DNA of 64,000 nucleotides. Origin: Alterileibacterium massiliense (GTDB lineage: Bacteria; Bacillota; Clostridia; Peptostreptococcales; Anaerovoracaceae). Position numbers and translations under genes: made by a program. The notes under the pieces are model-generated. The model had not been told where the DNA came from. It searched no databases and saw nothing but the letters and a program-made list of their open reading frames with translations. The DNA lies in contig NZ_FNWE01000002.1 in the NCBI RefSeq assembly GCF_900104645.1, positions 945,289-1,009,288 on the forward strand. The letters run 5' to 3'. This document shows positions 1 through 9,835 of the stretch, piece after piece; the stretch's first letter is position 1, and every line of letters starts with the position of its first letter.

Positions 1-421
1 TATCAGGGAAAGTATCAAGAAAAAGTCTGTATCCTACTTCCCATTGTTCATCATCTGGACTTCTTTTATCTGAAATTCCGGAAAGATCAAGAACTATTAA
101 TTTAGGAGTTTGAAATTTAATTGCATACATAAATAGATAATATATCGAAATGGGATTTGTTGTTTGAGCACCTAAATTAAAGCTTGTAATACCGGATTCC
201 AAAAAAACTGCATTCGGATTAATTCCATCTTGAATTGAACTTGTTCCTAAATATAACACATCAATTTTATTTTTATCTTCTTTTTCATAATATGAATATC
301 TCTTGGTATAAAATTCATCATAATTATATTTAAATATTAAAAAATAACTAAAAAAACACCAAAGACAAATAAAAATAAAAATAAAAACTATTGATTTTAT
401 AATAATTGTTTTATTTTTCAA
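1..421 (-). CDS. SGNH/AlgX-like acyltransferase partner, partial (C-terminus outside window)
   Basis: This reading frame is open from a TTG codon at 421-419 to the window edge, giving 140 residues of an incomplete protein. The TTG is preceded by GGAGAG with a 6-base spacer, which supports it as the start. Residues 6-30 form a hydrophobic segment (signal anchor), followed around residues 57-66 by LYLGTSSIQDGINP, which resembles the GxSx block of SGNH/DHHW-type proteins (DltD, AlgJ, AlgX) that work with MBOAT O-acyltransferases. It lies 11 bases after the MBOAT gene's stop, so the two are very likely co-transcribed and act together in O-acylation of an exported polymer. The substrate cannot be told from the sequence, and the rest of the catalytic triad lies outside the window. 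Confidence 0.7.
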   Translation of the reverse strand, partial: MKNKTIIIKSIVFIFIFICLWCFFSYFLIFKYNYDEFYTKRYSYYEKEDKNKIDVLYLGTSSIQDGINPNAVFLESGITSFNLGAQTTNPISIYYLFMYAIKFQTPKLIVLDLSGISDKRSPDDEQWEVGYRLFLDTFPD

Positions 422-432
422 GTTTATCTCTC

Positions 433-2034
433 CTAAAACCCCTGATATATAAAGCGTGCAGCATAACCTATACCATATTTACCAAATATTATTATTGAAA
501 AAATACCGATAAAATATAATGTCCATCTAAATACGATGTCTTGTTTTGATATATATTCTCTAATTTGAATATTATTTTCATGAAGAATATCAATTATAAT
601 CCATAAAATCATTGCTAAAAATAAAATTGTAAAGTCGTAAATTCCAATTCCTCCAATTTCTAGGATAGATGGTCTTATTATTACCCACGGATCAAATCTT
701 TTTAATGTATTTTTAATCAATTTTAATGCAATATTAAAACTGTCAGCTCTTGTCATATACCTTCCCACAGTAACAAGAAATATAGTTCTAGCAGTTTGAA
801 AAATCCTCCATGAAATTAAATCATCAGTTATTTTAAGTTTTGATTTTATTTTTATATAATTTTTTTCAAATAAAGTGCCCGAAGAAACAAAAAAAGCATT
901 ATATATTCCATAAAATATATATTTCCATGATGCTCCATGCCATATACCTACACACAAAAAAACTATAAAAGAAGCAATAACTGCTGGCAATATTTTCCCC
1001 ACTTGATTTCCAAAAATACTTCGTGATTTTTTGCCTAATTTATTAAATTTTTTTGATAAGGCAAGAGGATAGAATAGATAATCTCTCATCCAAGTACCAA
1101 GCGTTATATGCCATCTTTGCCAGTAGTCTGCAATACTTTTTGCCATAAACGGTTGCTTAAAATTTTCTTCCATTTTAATGCCTAGTATTTCAGATGTTCC
1201 TATTATAATGTCTATTCCACCTGAAAAATCAGCATATATTTGAAATCCATATAAGAAAGCTGCAAAAAATATAATGAATCCTGAATAGTTATCAGGATTG
1301 TTAAAAATAGCATCTACAATAATAGTTGCCCTTTCGGCTATAATAAGTTTTTTGAAATACCCAAAAAGCATCCTTTGAATTCCAAATTTAGCTCTTTTAT
1401 AATCCCATTGGTGAGTATCATAAAGTTGATTTGCTAGTTGATTATATCTGGATATTGGTCCTTGTATGATTTGAGGGAAATATGAAACAAAAAGAGCAAA
1501 CTTAAAAATATCTTTATCTGCTTTAATTTTACCTCTGTATACATCAATAATATATCCAATGGATTGGAATGTATAAAAAGAAATTCCTAGTGGTAATAAC
1601 AAGTTAGGTGTAGCAATGTTTTTATTAAGATTGTTATGTGCAAATATATGATTTATTTGTTCAACGATAAATCCGCTGTATTTTAATACTGCCAATATTC
1701 CAAGATTAAATATAATAAATATTGAAAGTATAATTCTCTTTTTTGTTCTATTATCAACTTTTAATTGTTTTAATTTATGTTTTTCAAATTTATCTTTATT
1801 TTCCTTAATAAAACATTCATATTTTTTTTGAGTCTTTTCCAATAAAATTCCAGCTATGAATGTTGAAATAGTAGTAATTATTAAAAATGGTAAAGTTTTT
1901 AAACCACCACAAAAAATATAAAATAAGTAACTGGCAATAAGTAAACATACCCATTGCCTGTTCTTTAAGATGGTAAAATAAAATAATACAATAACTATAA
2001 GGAAAATAATAAAGTAAGTGGAAAATAGAGACAT
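433..2034 (-). CDS. MBOAT family membrane O-acyltransferase (AlgI/DltB type)
   Basis: The 533-residue polytopic membrane protein belongs to the membrane-bound O-acyltransferase family. The hallmark histidines are visible: His309 in DYWQRWHITLGTWMRDY and His366 in GIWHGASW, matching the two conserved histidine blocks of AlgI/PatA/DltB. Family members pass acyl groups (usually acetyl or D-alanyl) across the membrane to a cell-surface polymer. The next gene downstream encodes an SGNH-like membrane-anchored protein, the usual transfer partner. No dltA or dltC carrier genes are adjacent, so polysaccharide or peptidoglycan O-acetylation is more likely than teichoic-acid D-alanylation, but this is inference. 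The gene starts 14 bases after the aminotransferase stop and probably shares its transcript. Confidence 0.88.
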   Translation of the reverse strand: MSLFSTYFIIFLIVIVLFYFTILKNRQWVCLLIASYLFYIFCGGLKTLPFLIITTISTFIAGILLEKTQKKYECFIKENKDKFEKHKLKQLKVDNRTKKRIILSIFIIFNLGILAVLKYSGFIVEQINHIFAHNNLNKNIATPNLLLPLGISFYTFQSIGYIIDVYRGKIKADKDIFKFALFVSYFPQIIQGPISRYNQLANQLYDTHQWDYKRAKFGIQRMLFGYFKKLIIAERATIIVDAIFNNPDNYSGFIIFFAAFLYGFQIYADFSGGIDIIIGTSEILGIKMEENFKQPFMAKSIADYWQRWHITLGTWMRDYLFYPLALSKKFNKLGKKSRSIFGNQVGKILPAVIASFIVFLCVGIWHGASWKYIFYGIYNAFFVSSGTLFEKNYIKIKSKLKITDDLISWRIFQTARTIFLVTVGRYMTRADSFNIALKLIKNTLKRFDPWVIIRPSILEIGGIGIYDFTILFLAMILWIIIDILHENNIQIREYISKQDIVFRWTLYFIGIFSIIIFGKYGIGYAARFIYQGF

Positions 2035-2048
2035 TATTGCTCCTTAGT

Positions 2049-3242
2049 TTATTTAGAATTATATTCCGCTATACCTAGTTTTATAAGTTCACAAGCACGC
2101 TTCATATCCTTTGGATTAAGAACATAAGCAAGCCTTATTTCCTTTTTACCCTTACCCTCGCTTGCATAAAAGCCTGCACATGGAGCAAACATTGTAGTTT
2201 CATTATTGTCTCTAAATTCTTTTAACATAAACATGAGAAAATCTTCTGCATCATCTACCGGTAGCTCAGCACTTAAATAAAATGCTCCCTTAGGTTTAAC
2301 GCATACAACATCAGGAATTTGACTAATTTCTTCGTAAGCAGCATCTCTTCTAGCTTCATATTCATCTCTGGCTTCTTCATAATATGAGTGTGGAAGTTCA
2401 AAGAGTGCTGTAGCACCAACTTGGTCAATAGTAGGTATACATAGTCTTCCTTGGCAGAATTTAAGAACACTTTGCATAAATTCTTCATTATGCGAGGCAA
2501 TAAATCCAACCCTCGCTCCGCAAGCAGAATATCTTTTGGAGACTGAATCTATAACAATCAATCTATCTTTAATCCTTTCAATAGATGCAAAAGTCATAGC
2601 CTTCTTTCCATCATATACAAATTCACGATATACCTCATCTGCAATTATCCATAAATCGTGTTTGATGGCAAAATCAGCAATAAATTCCATTTCATCTTCA
2701 GATAGAACATATCCAGTAGGATTATTAGGATTTATTATACATATAGCCTTAGTTTTATCGGAAATAGCATCTTCTAAAAGTTCTTCTTTTGCATAATTAT
2801 ACCCATCATCAGGTCCAGTTGTAACAGGTTTAATCTTTCCGCCACTTGTACTTATAAATGTTGAATAATTTGTATAATAAGGCTCAGGCATAAGCACTTC
2901 ATCATCAGGATTTAATATGCAGGCAAACATAATTGTTATAGCTTCGCTTCCACCCATGGTAGTTATTATCTCATCGGGTTTAAAATTTACGCTGAACTCA
3001 TTTTTAAAATACTTAGAAATAGCCTCTCTTAATGCAGAATCCCCCTGAGATTCCTGATATGCTATAACGCTTTCATCAAAATTCTTTATCTTATCAAGAA
3101 ATACATCAGGTGTTTTAACATCGGGCTGTCCTATATTTAATTTATATACCTTAACTCCGCTCTTTGCAGCTTCTGCTGCTATTGGATTAAATCTTCTAAT
3201 CGGTGAAAATTGAAGCGAACTTGCAATCTTGCTTACTTCCAT
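2049..3242 (-). CDS. Pyridoxal-phosphate aminotransferase, class I/II
   Basis: The 397-residue protein is a fold-type I PLP enzyme of the aspartate/aromatic aminotransferase group. Visible motifs are NPNNPTG (171-177), ADEVY (201-205) and the Schiff-base lysine Lys236 in DSVSKRYSACGARVG. Such enzymes move amino groups between aspartate, aromatic or branched amino acids and 2-oxoacids in the cytoplasm; the substrate cannot be assigned here. The SVSKRYSACGARVG block is typical of clostridial proteins annotated as pyridoxal phosphate-dependent aminotransferase. A GGGAGG ribosome site precedes the ATG, and an extended -10 promoter lies in the 80-base gap before it, so it probably heads its own transcript with the MBOAT and SGNH genes. 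Confidence 0.9.
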   Translation of the reverse strand: MEVSKIASSLQFSPIRRFNPIAAEAAKSGVKVYKLNIGQPDVKTPDVFLDKIKNFDESVIAYQESQGDSALREAISKYFKNEFSVNFKPDEIITTMGGSEAITIMFACILNPDDEVLMPEPYYTNYSTFISTSGGKIKPVTTGPDDGYNYAKEELLEDAISDKTKAICIINPNNPTGYVLSEDEMEFIADFAIKHDLWIIADEVYREFVYDGKKAMTFASIERIKDRLIVIDSVSKRYSACGARVGFIASHNEEFMQSVLKFCQGRLCIPTIDQVGATALFELPHSYYEEARDEYEARRDAAYEEISQIPDVVCVKPKGAFYLSAELPVDDAEDFLMFMLKEFRDNNETTMFAPCAGFYASEGKGKKEIRLAYVLNPKDMKRACELIKLGIAEYNSK

Positions 3243-3280
3243 TTTTAATTCCTCCCTTATAATATTAAAATCATCAGTTT

Positions 3281-3289
3281 ATTATACCA
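3281..3289 (-). promoter_or_regulatory. Extended -10 promoter candidate for the aminotransferase-MBOAT unit
   Basis: Reading the minus strand, TGG-TATAAT forms an extended -10 element about 40 bases before the aminotransferase ATG. There is no good -35 hexamer at 16-18 bases, which extended -10 promoters can tolerate. It sits in the only substantial gap between thiD and the aminotransferase. Confidence 0.5.
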
Positions 3290-3322
3290 TTCTGAAGTAC
3301 TAAGAACATCATTAAAATAAAA

Positions 3323-4135
3323 TTATATATTTATTAAATATGCGTGGTCCAAAGGTCCATCACCTTTTCCAATATCAAACTTGGCGGAAATTGCACCCGT
3401 AAGATAGTCTTTTGCTTTTTCTACTGAATCTTCAAGATTTAGCCCCTTAGCCAAATTAGCGGTAATAGCACTTGATAGCGTACATCCTGTTCCATGTGTA
3501 TTATGATTATCTATTTTTTTCATATAATACCATCTTCCTACACCATTAGAAATATCATACAGGTAATCATTTGCAAACTCTTTTCCATGACCGCCTTTTA
3601 TCAATATTGAAGACTTATATTTATTTGCAATGATGAAGGCAGATTTTTCTATATCATATTTTGAATTAATCTCTATTTTCTCACCAATTAAATTTAATAT
3701 CTCCCTTGTTTCGGGAATATTAGGTGTAATTAATGAGCTAATTGGAAATAATTTATCTATAATTAGTTTAAATGTTTCATTCTGATTAAGAGTTGTTCCT
3801 GTTGTTGATGAAAAAATTGGATCTAAAACAATATTATCTACCTTATATTTGATTAATTCTTCAAGAATTACACCAACAAGGCCTTTGGATTTAATCATTC
3901 CAATCTTAACTGCCTTGGGATATAAGTCAGATAAGACAGCTTCTAGCTGGGCTTTTATAAATTTTGGCGATATTTCATATATCTCTTTAATTCCCAAGGT
4001 GTTTTGTGCAGTAAGTGAGGTGATAACAGAAGTTGGAAAAACTCCATTCATGCTCATAGTCTTAATGTCTGCCTGTATACCTGCACCAGCACCGCTGTCA
4101 CTACCTGCAATTGTTAGAGTAATAGGTTTCTTCAT
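3323..4135 (-). CDS. thiD: Hydroxymethylpyrimidine/phosphomethylpyrimidine kinase ThiD
   Basis: The 270-residue ribokinase-fold enzyme phosphorylates HMP and HMP-phosphate to HMP-diphosphate in thiamine synthesis. It opens with the [16 protein letters not shown] substrate loop and has the [13 protein letters not shown] anion-hole/catalytic segment near the C-terminus, both diagnostic of ThiD. It begins one base after the thiE stop, so the two are coupled and make and use HMP-PP in sequence. No thiC, thiM or TPP riboswitch is near, so whether the organism makes HMP or salvages it cannot be decided here. Confidence 0.95.
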   Translation of the reverse strand: MKKPITLTIAGSDSGAGAGIQADIKTMSMNGVFPTSVITSLTAQNTLGIKEIYEISPKFIKAQLEAVLSDLYPKAVKIGMIKSKGLVGVILEELIKYKVDNIVLDPIFSSTTGTTLNQNETFKLIIDKLFPISSLITPNIPETREILNLIGEKIEINSKYDIEKSAFIIANKYKSSILIKGGHGKEFANDYLYDISNGVGRWYYMKKIDNHNTHGTGCTLSSAITANLAKGLNLEDSVEKAKDYLTGAISAKFDIGKGDGPLDHAYLINI

Positions 4136-4136
4136 C

Positions 4137-4835
4137 TTATTTTTCTTTCTTTTGTAAAATCATATTATCTAATCTTCTTCTTAAATTCTTAGTAGCATAG
4201 TTTATATCTTCTTCTGAAAATATTGCACTAATCACCGCTACTCCAGATATATTGCTATAGGTAAGTTCTTTTATATTATTTGAATCAATACCTCCTATAG
4301 CAATTACAGGAATGGATACGCTATTACAAATATCTTTTAAAATGTCAACTGAGATATGCCTTGCATTATCTTTCGTTAAAGTTCCAAATATATCGCCGAC
4401 GCCAAGATAATCTGCACCATTCTCTTCGGCAATCTTAGCTTCATTTACATTTGAAGCGGATATTCCAATTATTAATTCATCTTTGATATCCTTCCATTTT
4501 TCAGATTTTTTTAAATCAGCTTGCCCTAGGTGAACTCCATCAGCAGAGATAGCCTTAGCAACCTCAATATTGTCATTAATAATGAGTGGAATGTTATATT
4601 GGTTGCAAATTTTCTTAATTGATATAGCTTCTTTTAAAAAATCATTGTAATTAATATCTTTCTCGCGAAGTTGAAGCATTGTTATCCCAGCTTTTATAGA
4701 TATTTCTACCTGCTCTTCTAAGGTCATCACAGGTTTTCTCTTATTACCATTTTTTGTAATTGATAGCCATCTTCTGTCTGTTATGGCATATAGAAGCAAG
4801 TTCTCTTTTTTTAAAATTTTCTTTTTTGCTTTCAT
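4137..4835 (-). CDS. thiE: Thiamine-phosphate synthase ThiE
   Basis: The 232-residue TIM-barrel protein joins HMP-diphosphate and thiazole phosphate to thiamine phosphate. Recognisable elements are YAITDRRW at the N-terminus, LQLREKD, DGVHLGQ and the phosphate-binding VIAIGGI. It is slightly longer than the usual 210-220 residues because of a short lysine-rich N-terminus ([11 protein letters not shown]). It sits between tlyA and thiD, an unusual place for thiamine genes, which suggests that the pair was inserted at the end of the dxs-tlyA operon. No TPP riboswitch is visible in the 18-base gap upstream. Confidence 0.94.
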   Translation of the reverse strand: MKAKKKILKKENLLLYAITDRRWLSITKNGNKRKPVMTLEEQVEISIKAGITMLQLREKDINYNDFLKEAISIKKICNQYNIPLIINDNIEVAKAISADGVHLGQADLKKSEKWKDIKDELIIGISASNVNEAKIAEENGADYLGVGDIFGTLTKDNARHISVDILKDICNSVSIPVIAIGGIDSNNIKELTYSNISGVAVISAIFSEEDINYATKNLRRRLDNMILQKKEK

Positions 4836-4853
4836 AAAAATATTTGTCCCTAT

Positions 4854-5663
4854 TTACCTTAGATTGTTTAGATTATCATGGGAAATTTCAACTAATTTTA
4901 TTATTTCTTCTTCATAATTTGTTATAGTTTCTTTATTTTTTTCAAAATATGATAGATATTCTATATTACCTTTTGTTCCCTTTATAGGTGAAAAGGTTAT
5001 TCCTTGCAAGTTTAAATCCTGCTCTTTTGCATAATTTATAACTTTTTTAATTACATCAATATGTGTTTTTTGGGATTTTACAATTCCGCCTTTTCCAACT
5101 TCTTCCCTGCCTGCTTCAAATTGTGGTTTAATAAGAGATACTACCTTGCCATCTTCTTTTAAAATATCTTTACATACTGGAAACATATGCTTAGTTGAAA
5201 TAAAGCTCACATCTATAGATATAAAATCAACAGGCTCTTTTATCAAACTTCTATCCAAATATCTTATATTTGTCTTTTCAATATTAATAACTCTATTATC
5301 AACTCGAAGTTTATATGCAAGCTGTCCATATCCAACATCTATAGAATATACTTTTTTAGCTCCATGCTGTAACATACAATCCGTAAAACCACCGGTTGAC
5401 GCACCCATATCAACGCATATTAATTCTTCTAAATTTAAATCAAAGGTATTAATTGCTTTTTCTAATTTTAAACCACCCCTGCCAACATATGGACAAGGGT
5501 CACCTTTTACAAGAATATCCGAATCAATATCATATTTAATACCAGCTTTATCAGCTAATTGTCCGTCAACGAAAACTTTGCCGGACATAATTATTCTTTT
5601 GGCCTTATCCCGCGATTCAGAAAACCCATTGTTTACAAGCAATATATCTAGTCTTTCCTTCAT
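4854..5663 (-). CDS. tlyA: TlyA family rRNA methyltransferase / putative hemolysin
   Basis: The 269-residue protein has an N-terminal S4 RNA-binding domain (about 1-65) and an FtsJ-like Rossmann methyltransferase domain with the SAM-binding motif DMGASTGGFTDCML near residues 83-97. TlyA proteins 2'-O-methylate cytidines of 16S and 23S rRNA in mycobacteria; in Firmicutes (YqxC) the target is less certain. The stop of dxs overlaps the start by one base (TAATG), and the dxs-tlyA order is the classical Firmicutes arrangement, so translation is probably coupled. Confidence 0.93.
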   Translation of the reverse strand: MKERLDILLVNNGFSESRDKAKRIIMSGKVFVDGQLADKAGIKYDIDSDILVKGDPCPYVGRGGLKLEKAINTFDLNLEELICVDMGASTGGFTDCMLQHGAKKVYSIDVGYGQLAYKLRVDNRVINIEKTNIRYLDRSLIKEPVDFISIDVSFISTKHMFPVCKDILKEDGKVVSLIKPQFEAGREEVGKGGIVKSQKTHIDVIKKVINYAKEQDLNLQGITFSPIKGTKGNIEYLSYFEKNKETITNYEEEIIKLVEISHDNLNNLR

Positions 5664-7525
5664 TATTTTTGAAATACCTCTAATATCTTATCTGTAATTT
5701 TTTCTGGTGACATTCCACAAGAGTCTAGCTGTTCATCAACAGTTCCTTGTTTAATAAATGCATCTGGAAGATTGAAATTAAGAATCTCCTTGTTTAAATT
5801 ATTGTTCTTAGAAATAAATTTTTCAGCAAAACCCCCATTAAAAATCCCATCTTCTATTATCGCAAGAAGCTTAGTATTTGAATCTTTCTCAAATTCTGAT
5901 AAGGAAAAATCATATGGCTTAACTATATTTATCAAGACAATTCCTGCGTTAATATCATATTTGCTAAGTAAATCCCTTACTTTTATAGCAATAGAAATCA
6001 TTGTCCCAACAGCATAAATTGTAATATCTTCACCTTTTTGAATCCTATTATTTTTGCCGTTGAAAGGTAGTTTTAAATCATTGCTCTCTCCTCTTGGATA
6101 TCTTATTGAAACTGGTGTACTACATTCATTAATTGCATAATCGAGCATTTCTTCAAGCTGCGAAGCGGATGCAGGAGTTAAAATAGTCATATTTGGAATC
6201 ATATTCATATATGAAATATCGAACTGTCCCTGATGTGTTTCACCATCAGCACCAACTAATCCTGCTCTATCTATTGCAAAAATTATATGCAGATTATGAA
6301 GTGCCACATCTTCAATAAGCTGATCAAATGCTCTTTGAAGAAAAGACGAATATATGGCAATAACCGGTATGTATCCATTTATCGCCATTCCTGCTCCAAA
6401 TATTACCGCGTGTTGCTCTGCTATTCCGACATCAAAATATCTATGTGGAAATTTTTCGTAAAATTTGCCAAGTCCTGTTGCTGTACCCATGGCTGCGGCA
6501 ACTGCTACCACCTTATCATTTTTATCAGCAATCTCTGTAATTTTATCTCCAAAAATGGCAGAATATGTAGGTAAATTACTTTTTTTTATGCTCTCACCCG
6601 TATACTTATCAAAAGGCCCTATTCCATGAAATTTTCTTGGATATTTTTCAGACCATTCATATCCCTTCCCCTTTTTTGTAATGACATGAACAATTGTTGG
6701 ACCATCAATTTTATTCGCATTGTTAAAAGCTCTAATTAATTGTTTATAATCATGTCCATCAACTGGCCCTATATATTTTATTCCCAGATCTTCAAATAAA
6801 ATCCCCTGATTGGTTAAAAGGCTAAATTTCACCTTATCTCTTGACCTCGTCAAACCGCCGGCAATTTTTTTACCTATAAAAGGTATTTCTGGAAGTTTAT
6901 TTTTCATAGACTCCTTCGCATTAAGATATTTTTTTGATGTGCTTAAATTCAAAAGATGACTTGATAATCCACCGACATTTTTTGAAATAGACATTCCATT
7001 GTCATTTAAAATTATTCTAATTTTTTTACCTGATGAGCCAATATTATTTAATGCTTCAAAAGAAATACCACCGGTCATTGACCCATCGCCAATTACACTG
7101 ATAACCTCATAATCTTTCCCCGAAAGATCCCTTGCTGTAGCTATTCCAAGACCTGCACTTAATGAAGTGCTACTATGTCCTGTATCATATATATCATGGT
7201 TACTTTCTTCTCTTTTTGGAAATCCTGATAGCCCATCTTTTTTTCGTAGATTTTTAAAATCACCTGCTCTTCCAGTTAGTATCTTATGTACATATGCCTG
7301 ATGTCCAACATCATATATAATCCTATCTTTAGGTGAGTTATAGACCCTATGTATTGATACGATTAGTTCAACAGCTCCGAGATTTGATGATAGGTGACCT
7401 CCTGTATTGCTAACATTATCTATTAAAAAACTCCTTATCTTTTTTGATAAGTTATAAAGATCTGAAATATTTGATTTTTTAATTTTTTTTATTAAATCAG
7501 GGCCTTCTAAATTAAATTCTGACAT
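5663..7525 (-). CDS. dxs: 1-deoxy-D-xylulose-5-phosphate synthase
   Basis: The 620-residue thiamine-diphosphate enzyme condenses pyruvate with glyceraldehyde-3-phosphate, the first step of the MEP isoprenoid pathway. The ThDP-binding GDGSMTGG motif followed by the EALNN region, and the transketolase-like YFDVGIAEQHAV block with its catalytic glutamate, are intact, and the length is normal. It follows ispA (41-base gap), placing entry into and prenyl elongation of the isoprenoid pathway in one operon. The product uses ThDP, whose synthesis genes thiE and thiD lie two genes downstream; that is a context observation only. Confidence 0.97.
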   Translation of the reverse strand: MSEFNLEGPDLIKKIKKSNISDLYNLSKKIRSFLIDNVSNTGGHLSSNLGAVELIVSIHRVYNSPKDRIIYDVGHQAYVHKILTGRAGDFKNLRKKDGLSGFPKREESNHDIYDTGHSSTSLSAGLGIATARDLSGKDYEVISVIGDGSMTGGISFEALNNIGSSGKKIRIILNDNGMSISKNVGGLSSHLLNLSTSKKYLNAKESMKNKLPEIPFIGKKIAGGLTRSRDKVKFSLLTNQGILFEDLGIKYIGPVDGHDYKQLIRAFNNANKIDGPTIVHVITKKGKGYEWSEKYPRKFHGIGPFDKYTGESIKKSNLPTYSAIFGDKITEIADKNDKVVAVAAAMGTATGLGKFYEKFPHRYFDVGIAEQHAVIFGAGMAINGYIPVIAIYSSFLQRAFDQLIEDVALHNLHIIFAIDRAGLVGADGETHQGQFDISYMNMIPNMTILTPASASQLEEMLDYAINECSTPVSIRYPRGESNDLKLPFNGKNNRIQKGEDITIYAVGTMISIAIKVRDLLSKYDINAGIVLINIVKPYDFSLSEFEKDSNTKLLAIIEDGIFNGGFAEKFISKNNNLNKEILNFNLPDAFIKQGTVDEQLDSCGMSPEKITDKILEVFQK

Positions 7526-7566
7526 TTATTACTTCCTTATTTTGTTTGAAAAGATTCAAATAAATC

Positions 7567-8454
7567 CTATTTTGTTCTTTTTTCTAATTTAACCAAAAGT
7601 GTTCTAAAAAAGTCAGCTCTTTCATCATATTTTGAAATAGCACTTAGTCCAAGTTCCGTTGACTTTTTGAGATGCTTTTTTGCCTCAGCAATTCCATGTA
7701 AATTAACATAATTTGTTTTATCATCTCTTGCATCTTTACCTATTGTTTTTCCAAGTTCTTCAGATGTACTTGTAATATCTAAAATGTCATCAACTATCTG
7801 AAATGAGACTCCAAGCTGATAAGCATAATCATCAAAATCATTAATAATATCTTCATCAGCTCCTGCTAGATTTAAACCTGAAATTATAGACGCCTGCAAA
7901 AGTCTTGCAGTTTTACCTTCATTAATAAATTTAATAATTTCATCATCACATTTATTTTGAAGATTTGATACATCGGCAACCTGCCCTGCTATCATTCCAT
8001 ATATTCCTGAATTCTTTGTTATTTGATATATAGCCTTGATATGATTACGAATTTTATCAATATCATGTAACTCCATAATATTTTTCATCATAATTTCAAA
8101 AGCTGTATTTAACAAAGCATCTCCTGTCAAGATTGCAATATCCTCTCCAAACATCTTATGGCTAGTAGGCTTACCCCTTCTTAAATCGTCATTATCCATT
8201 GCTGGTAAATCATCGTGTATTAGAGAGTATGTATGGATATATTCGATTGCACAGGCATAAGGCAATGCTTCATCAATATTTCCATTTGCAAAATCGCATG
8301 ATGCCAAGAGAAGAACAGGTCTAATTCTTTTCCCTCCAGCCAAAAGGCTATATTCCATGGCTTCTCTTAGTATTGCAACCTTAGAATCTATGCTTGGAAT
8401 ATATTTAATTAAATTTTCATCAATTATTTTTTTATATTCATTATAATTTTTCAT
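7567..8454 (-). CDS. ispA: Polyprenyl (farnesyl) diphosphate synthase
   Basis: The 295-residue all-helical protein contains both aspartate-rich motifs of trans-prenyltransferases: DDLPAMD after HTYSLIH and DDILD after FQIV. These bind the magnesium-diphosphate groups of the allylic substrate and IPP. Length and placement directly after xseB and before dxs match IspA/YqiD, which makes farnesyl or geranyl diphosphate for quinone and undecaprenyl lipid synthesis. The chain length is not proven by sequence alone. Confidence 0.95.
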   Translation of the reverse strand: MKNYNEYKKIIDENLIKYIPSIDSKVAILREAMEYSLLAGGKRIRPVLLLASCDFANGNIDEALPYACAIEYIHTYSLIHDDLPAMDNDDLRRGKPTSHKMFGEDIAILTGDALLNTAFEIMMKNIMELHDIDKIRNHIKAIYQITKNSGIYGMIAGQVADVSNLQNKCDDEIIKFINEGKTARLLQASIISGLNLAGADEDIINDFDDYAYQLGVSFQIVDDILDITSTSEELGKTIGKDARDDKTNYVNLHGIAEAKKHLKKSTELGLSAISKYDERADFFRTLLVKLEKRTK

Positions 8455-8478
8455 TTTTTCACCAAAATTATTAATTTA

Positions 8479-8685
8479 TTATTCATTTTCTGCTCTATAA
8501 ATTTCTATTTTTTGCTCAGCATTATTTAAAATATCTTCGCAAAACTTAGCTTCTTTCATTCCTTCGTCAAAGAGTTTAAGGCTATCCTCTAAACTTGTAG
8601 ACTGCTTTCCTATTTCATTTGCATTATTTTTTAATATCTCTAAGGACTCTAAAAATGTTTTTTCTTTTTCAGGCATATTACTCAT
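8479..8685 (-). CDS. xseB: Exodeoxyribonuclease VII small subunit
   Basis: The small protein (68 residues from the third of three consecutive ATG codons) has the EKEKTFLESLEILKN...LEDSLKLFDEGM pattern of XseB, which binds several copies to each XseA to form exonuclease VII. The ATG at 8685 was chosen because it lies 7 bases from GAGGAG, while the two earlier ATGs are too close. The reading frame overlaps the 3' end of xseA, so the subunits are translationally coupled. Confidence 0.92.
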   Translation of the reverse strand: MSNMPEKEKTFLESLEILKNNANEIGKQSTSLEDSLKLFDEGMKEAKFCEDILNNAEQKIEIYRAENE

Positions 8686-9835
8686 CATCATTCTCCTCTT
8701 TTGAAATAGCTCTTACATCAAAATTTCCATCCTGAATTACTACATTATACTCTTCACCTATGTCAATTTGATTAATATTTGATATGGTATTTCCATTTTT
8801 ATTTCTAACTAGCGAATATCCCTTTGAAAGAATATTTAATGGATTATTTTCATTTAAATATAGCTCTGCTTTTTCAAGCTTAGATCTTTCATTTTGCAAT
8901 TTAACATTTATATTGCTATATAATAGCTCTGTTAAGCTTTGAAATAAGCTTCTTTCATATTTAATTTTTGTTATTATATTTTCATTAATATATTTTTTTA
9001 AATTGGTTATATCTTCTTTTAGTTCAAAAGTGTTCATTACCGCCATTTCACCTGCTCCCGTTGGAGTATTTGCCCTTGCATCGGAAACAAAGTCCGCTAT
9101 GGTAAAATCTGTTTCATGTCCAACTGCTGATATTATTGGAATTTTAGATGTAAAAATTGCCCTAGCCAAATTTTCATCATTAAAACAGGATAGATCTTCA
9201 GCTGAACCCCCGCCTCTTCCAACAATTAATGTATCTATCTTAATTTTATTATTTTTATTAAGCATATTTGCAAGCATTATAGCATCTATTATGCTTTTAG
9301 GAGCATTTTTCCCCTGAACTATAGCATCAAAGATTAATATGTTTACATAATCATTTTTATATGTGATAGATTTTTTTATGTCTTCTACAGCTGCTCCATT
9401 TGCAGCAGTTATTACTCCTATGCACTTAGGAAAAGATGGTATTTCTTTTTTATATTTTATGTCAAAAAGACCTTCATATTCTAATTTTCTTTTTAATTTT
9501 TCAAATGCTTCTTGCTCAGAACCTTTACCTTTTTCTTCTACATGGTTAATATTTAAAGAATAGGTACCATTCTTAGCATATGGACTAATGGAGCCTACCG
9601 CTATAATGCTTTTGCCATTTTCAATTATATTTTCATCAATTAAATATCTTTGAGATTCCCATATTGTGCAGCTTATCTTGCTTTCACTATCAATTAGGTC
9701 AAAATATAAATGTCTACCTGCTCTTTTGCGAAATCCCGATATTTCTCCAATAATTACAAGTTTAGAAAGGTTAATGTCCTTCCTTAACTTATCCGAAATA
9801 TATTTATTTAATGTTGATACTGTTATTGGTTTCAT
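8678..9835 (-). CDS. xseA: Exodeoxyribonuclease VII large subunit
   Basis: The 385-residue protein has an N-terminal OB-fold (about 1-100, including the CTIWES strand) and the XseA catalytic core with GVITAANGAAVEDI, VGRGGGSAEDLSCFNDE and SAVGHETDFTIADFVSDARANTPTGA. These glycine- and aspartate-rich stretches carry the catalytic residues. It is somewhat shorter than B. subtilis XseA because the C-terminal coiled-coil is reduced. It overlaps the upstream TsaD-like gene by 4 bases. With XseB it degrades single-stranded DNA in repair. Confidence 0.96.
   Translation of the reverse strand: MKPITVSTLNKYISDKLRKDINLSKLVIIGEISGFRKRAGRHLYFDLIDSESKISCTIWESQRYLIDENIIENGKSIIAVGSISPYAKNGTYSLNINHVEEKGKGSEQEAFEKLKRKLEYEGLFDIKYKKEIPSFPKCIGVITAANGAAVEDIKKSITYKNDYVNILIFDAIVQGKNAPKSIIDAIMLANMLNKNNKIKIDTLIVGRGGGSAEDLSCFNDENLARAIFTSKIPIISAVGHETDFTIADFVSDARANTPTGAGEMAVMNTFELKEDITNLKKYINENIITKIKYERSLFQSLTELLYSNINVKLQNERSKLEKAELYLNENNPLNILSKGYSLVRNKNGNTISNINQIDIGEEYNVVIQDGNFDVRAISKEENDDE

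Noticed and set aside
4836-4853. TPP riboswitch before thiE
   Set aside because: Only 18 bases separate tlyA and thiE, and no such element is seen upstream of either thiamine gene.
5146-5697. Plus-strand frame of 183 codons opposite tlyA
   Set aside because: It lies entirely antisense to a well-recognised gene, has no ribosome site and no recognisable domain; such frames arise from AT-rich antisense sequence.
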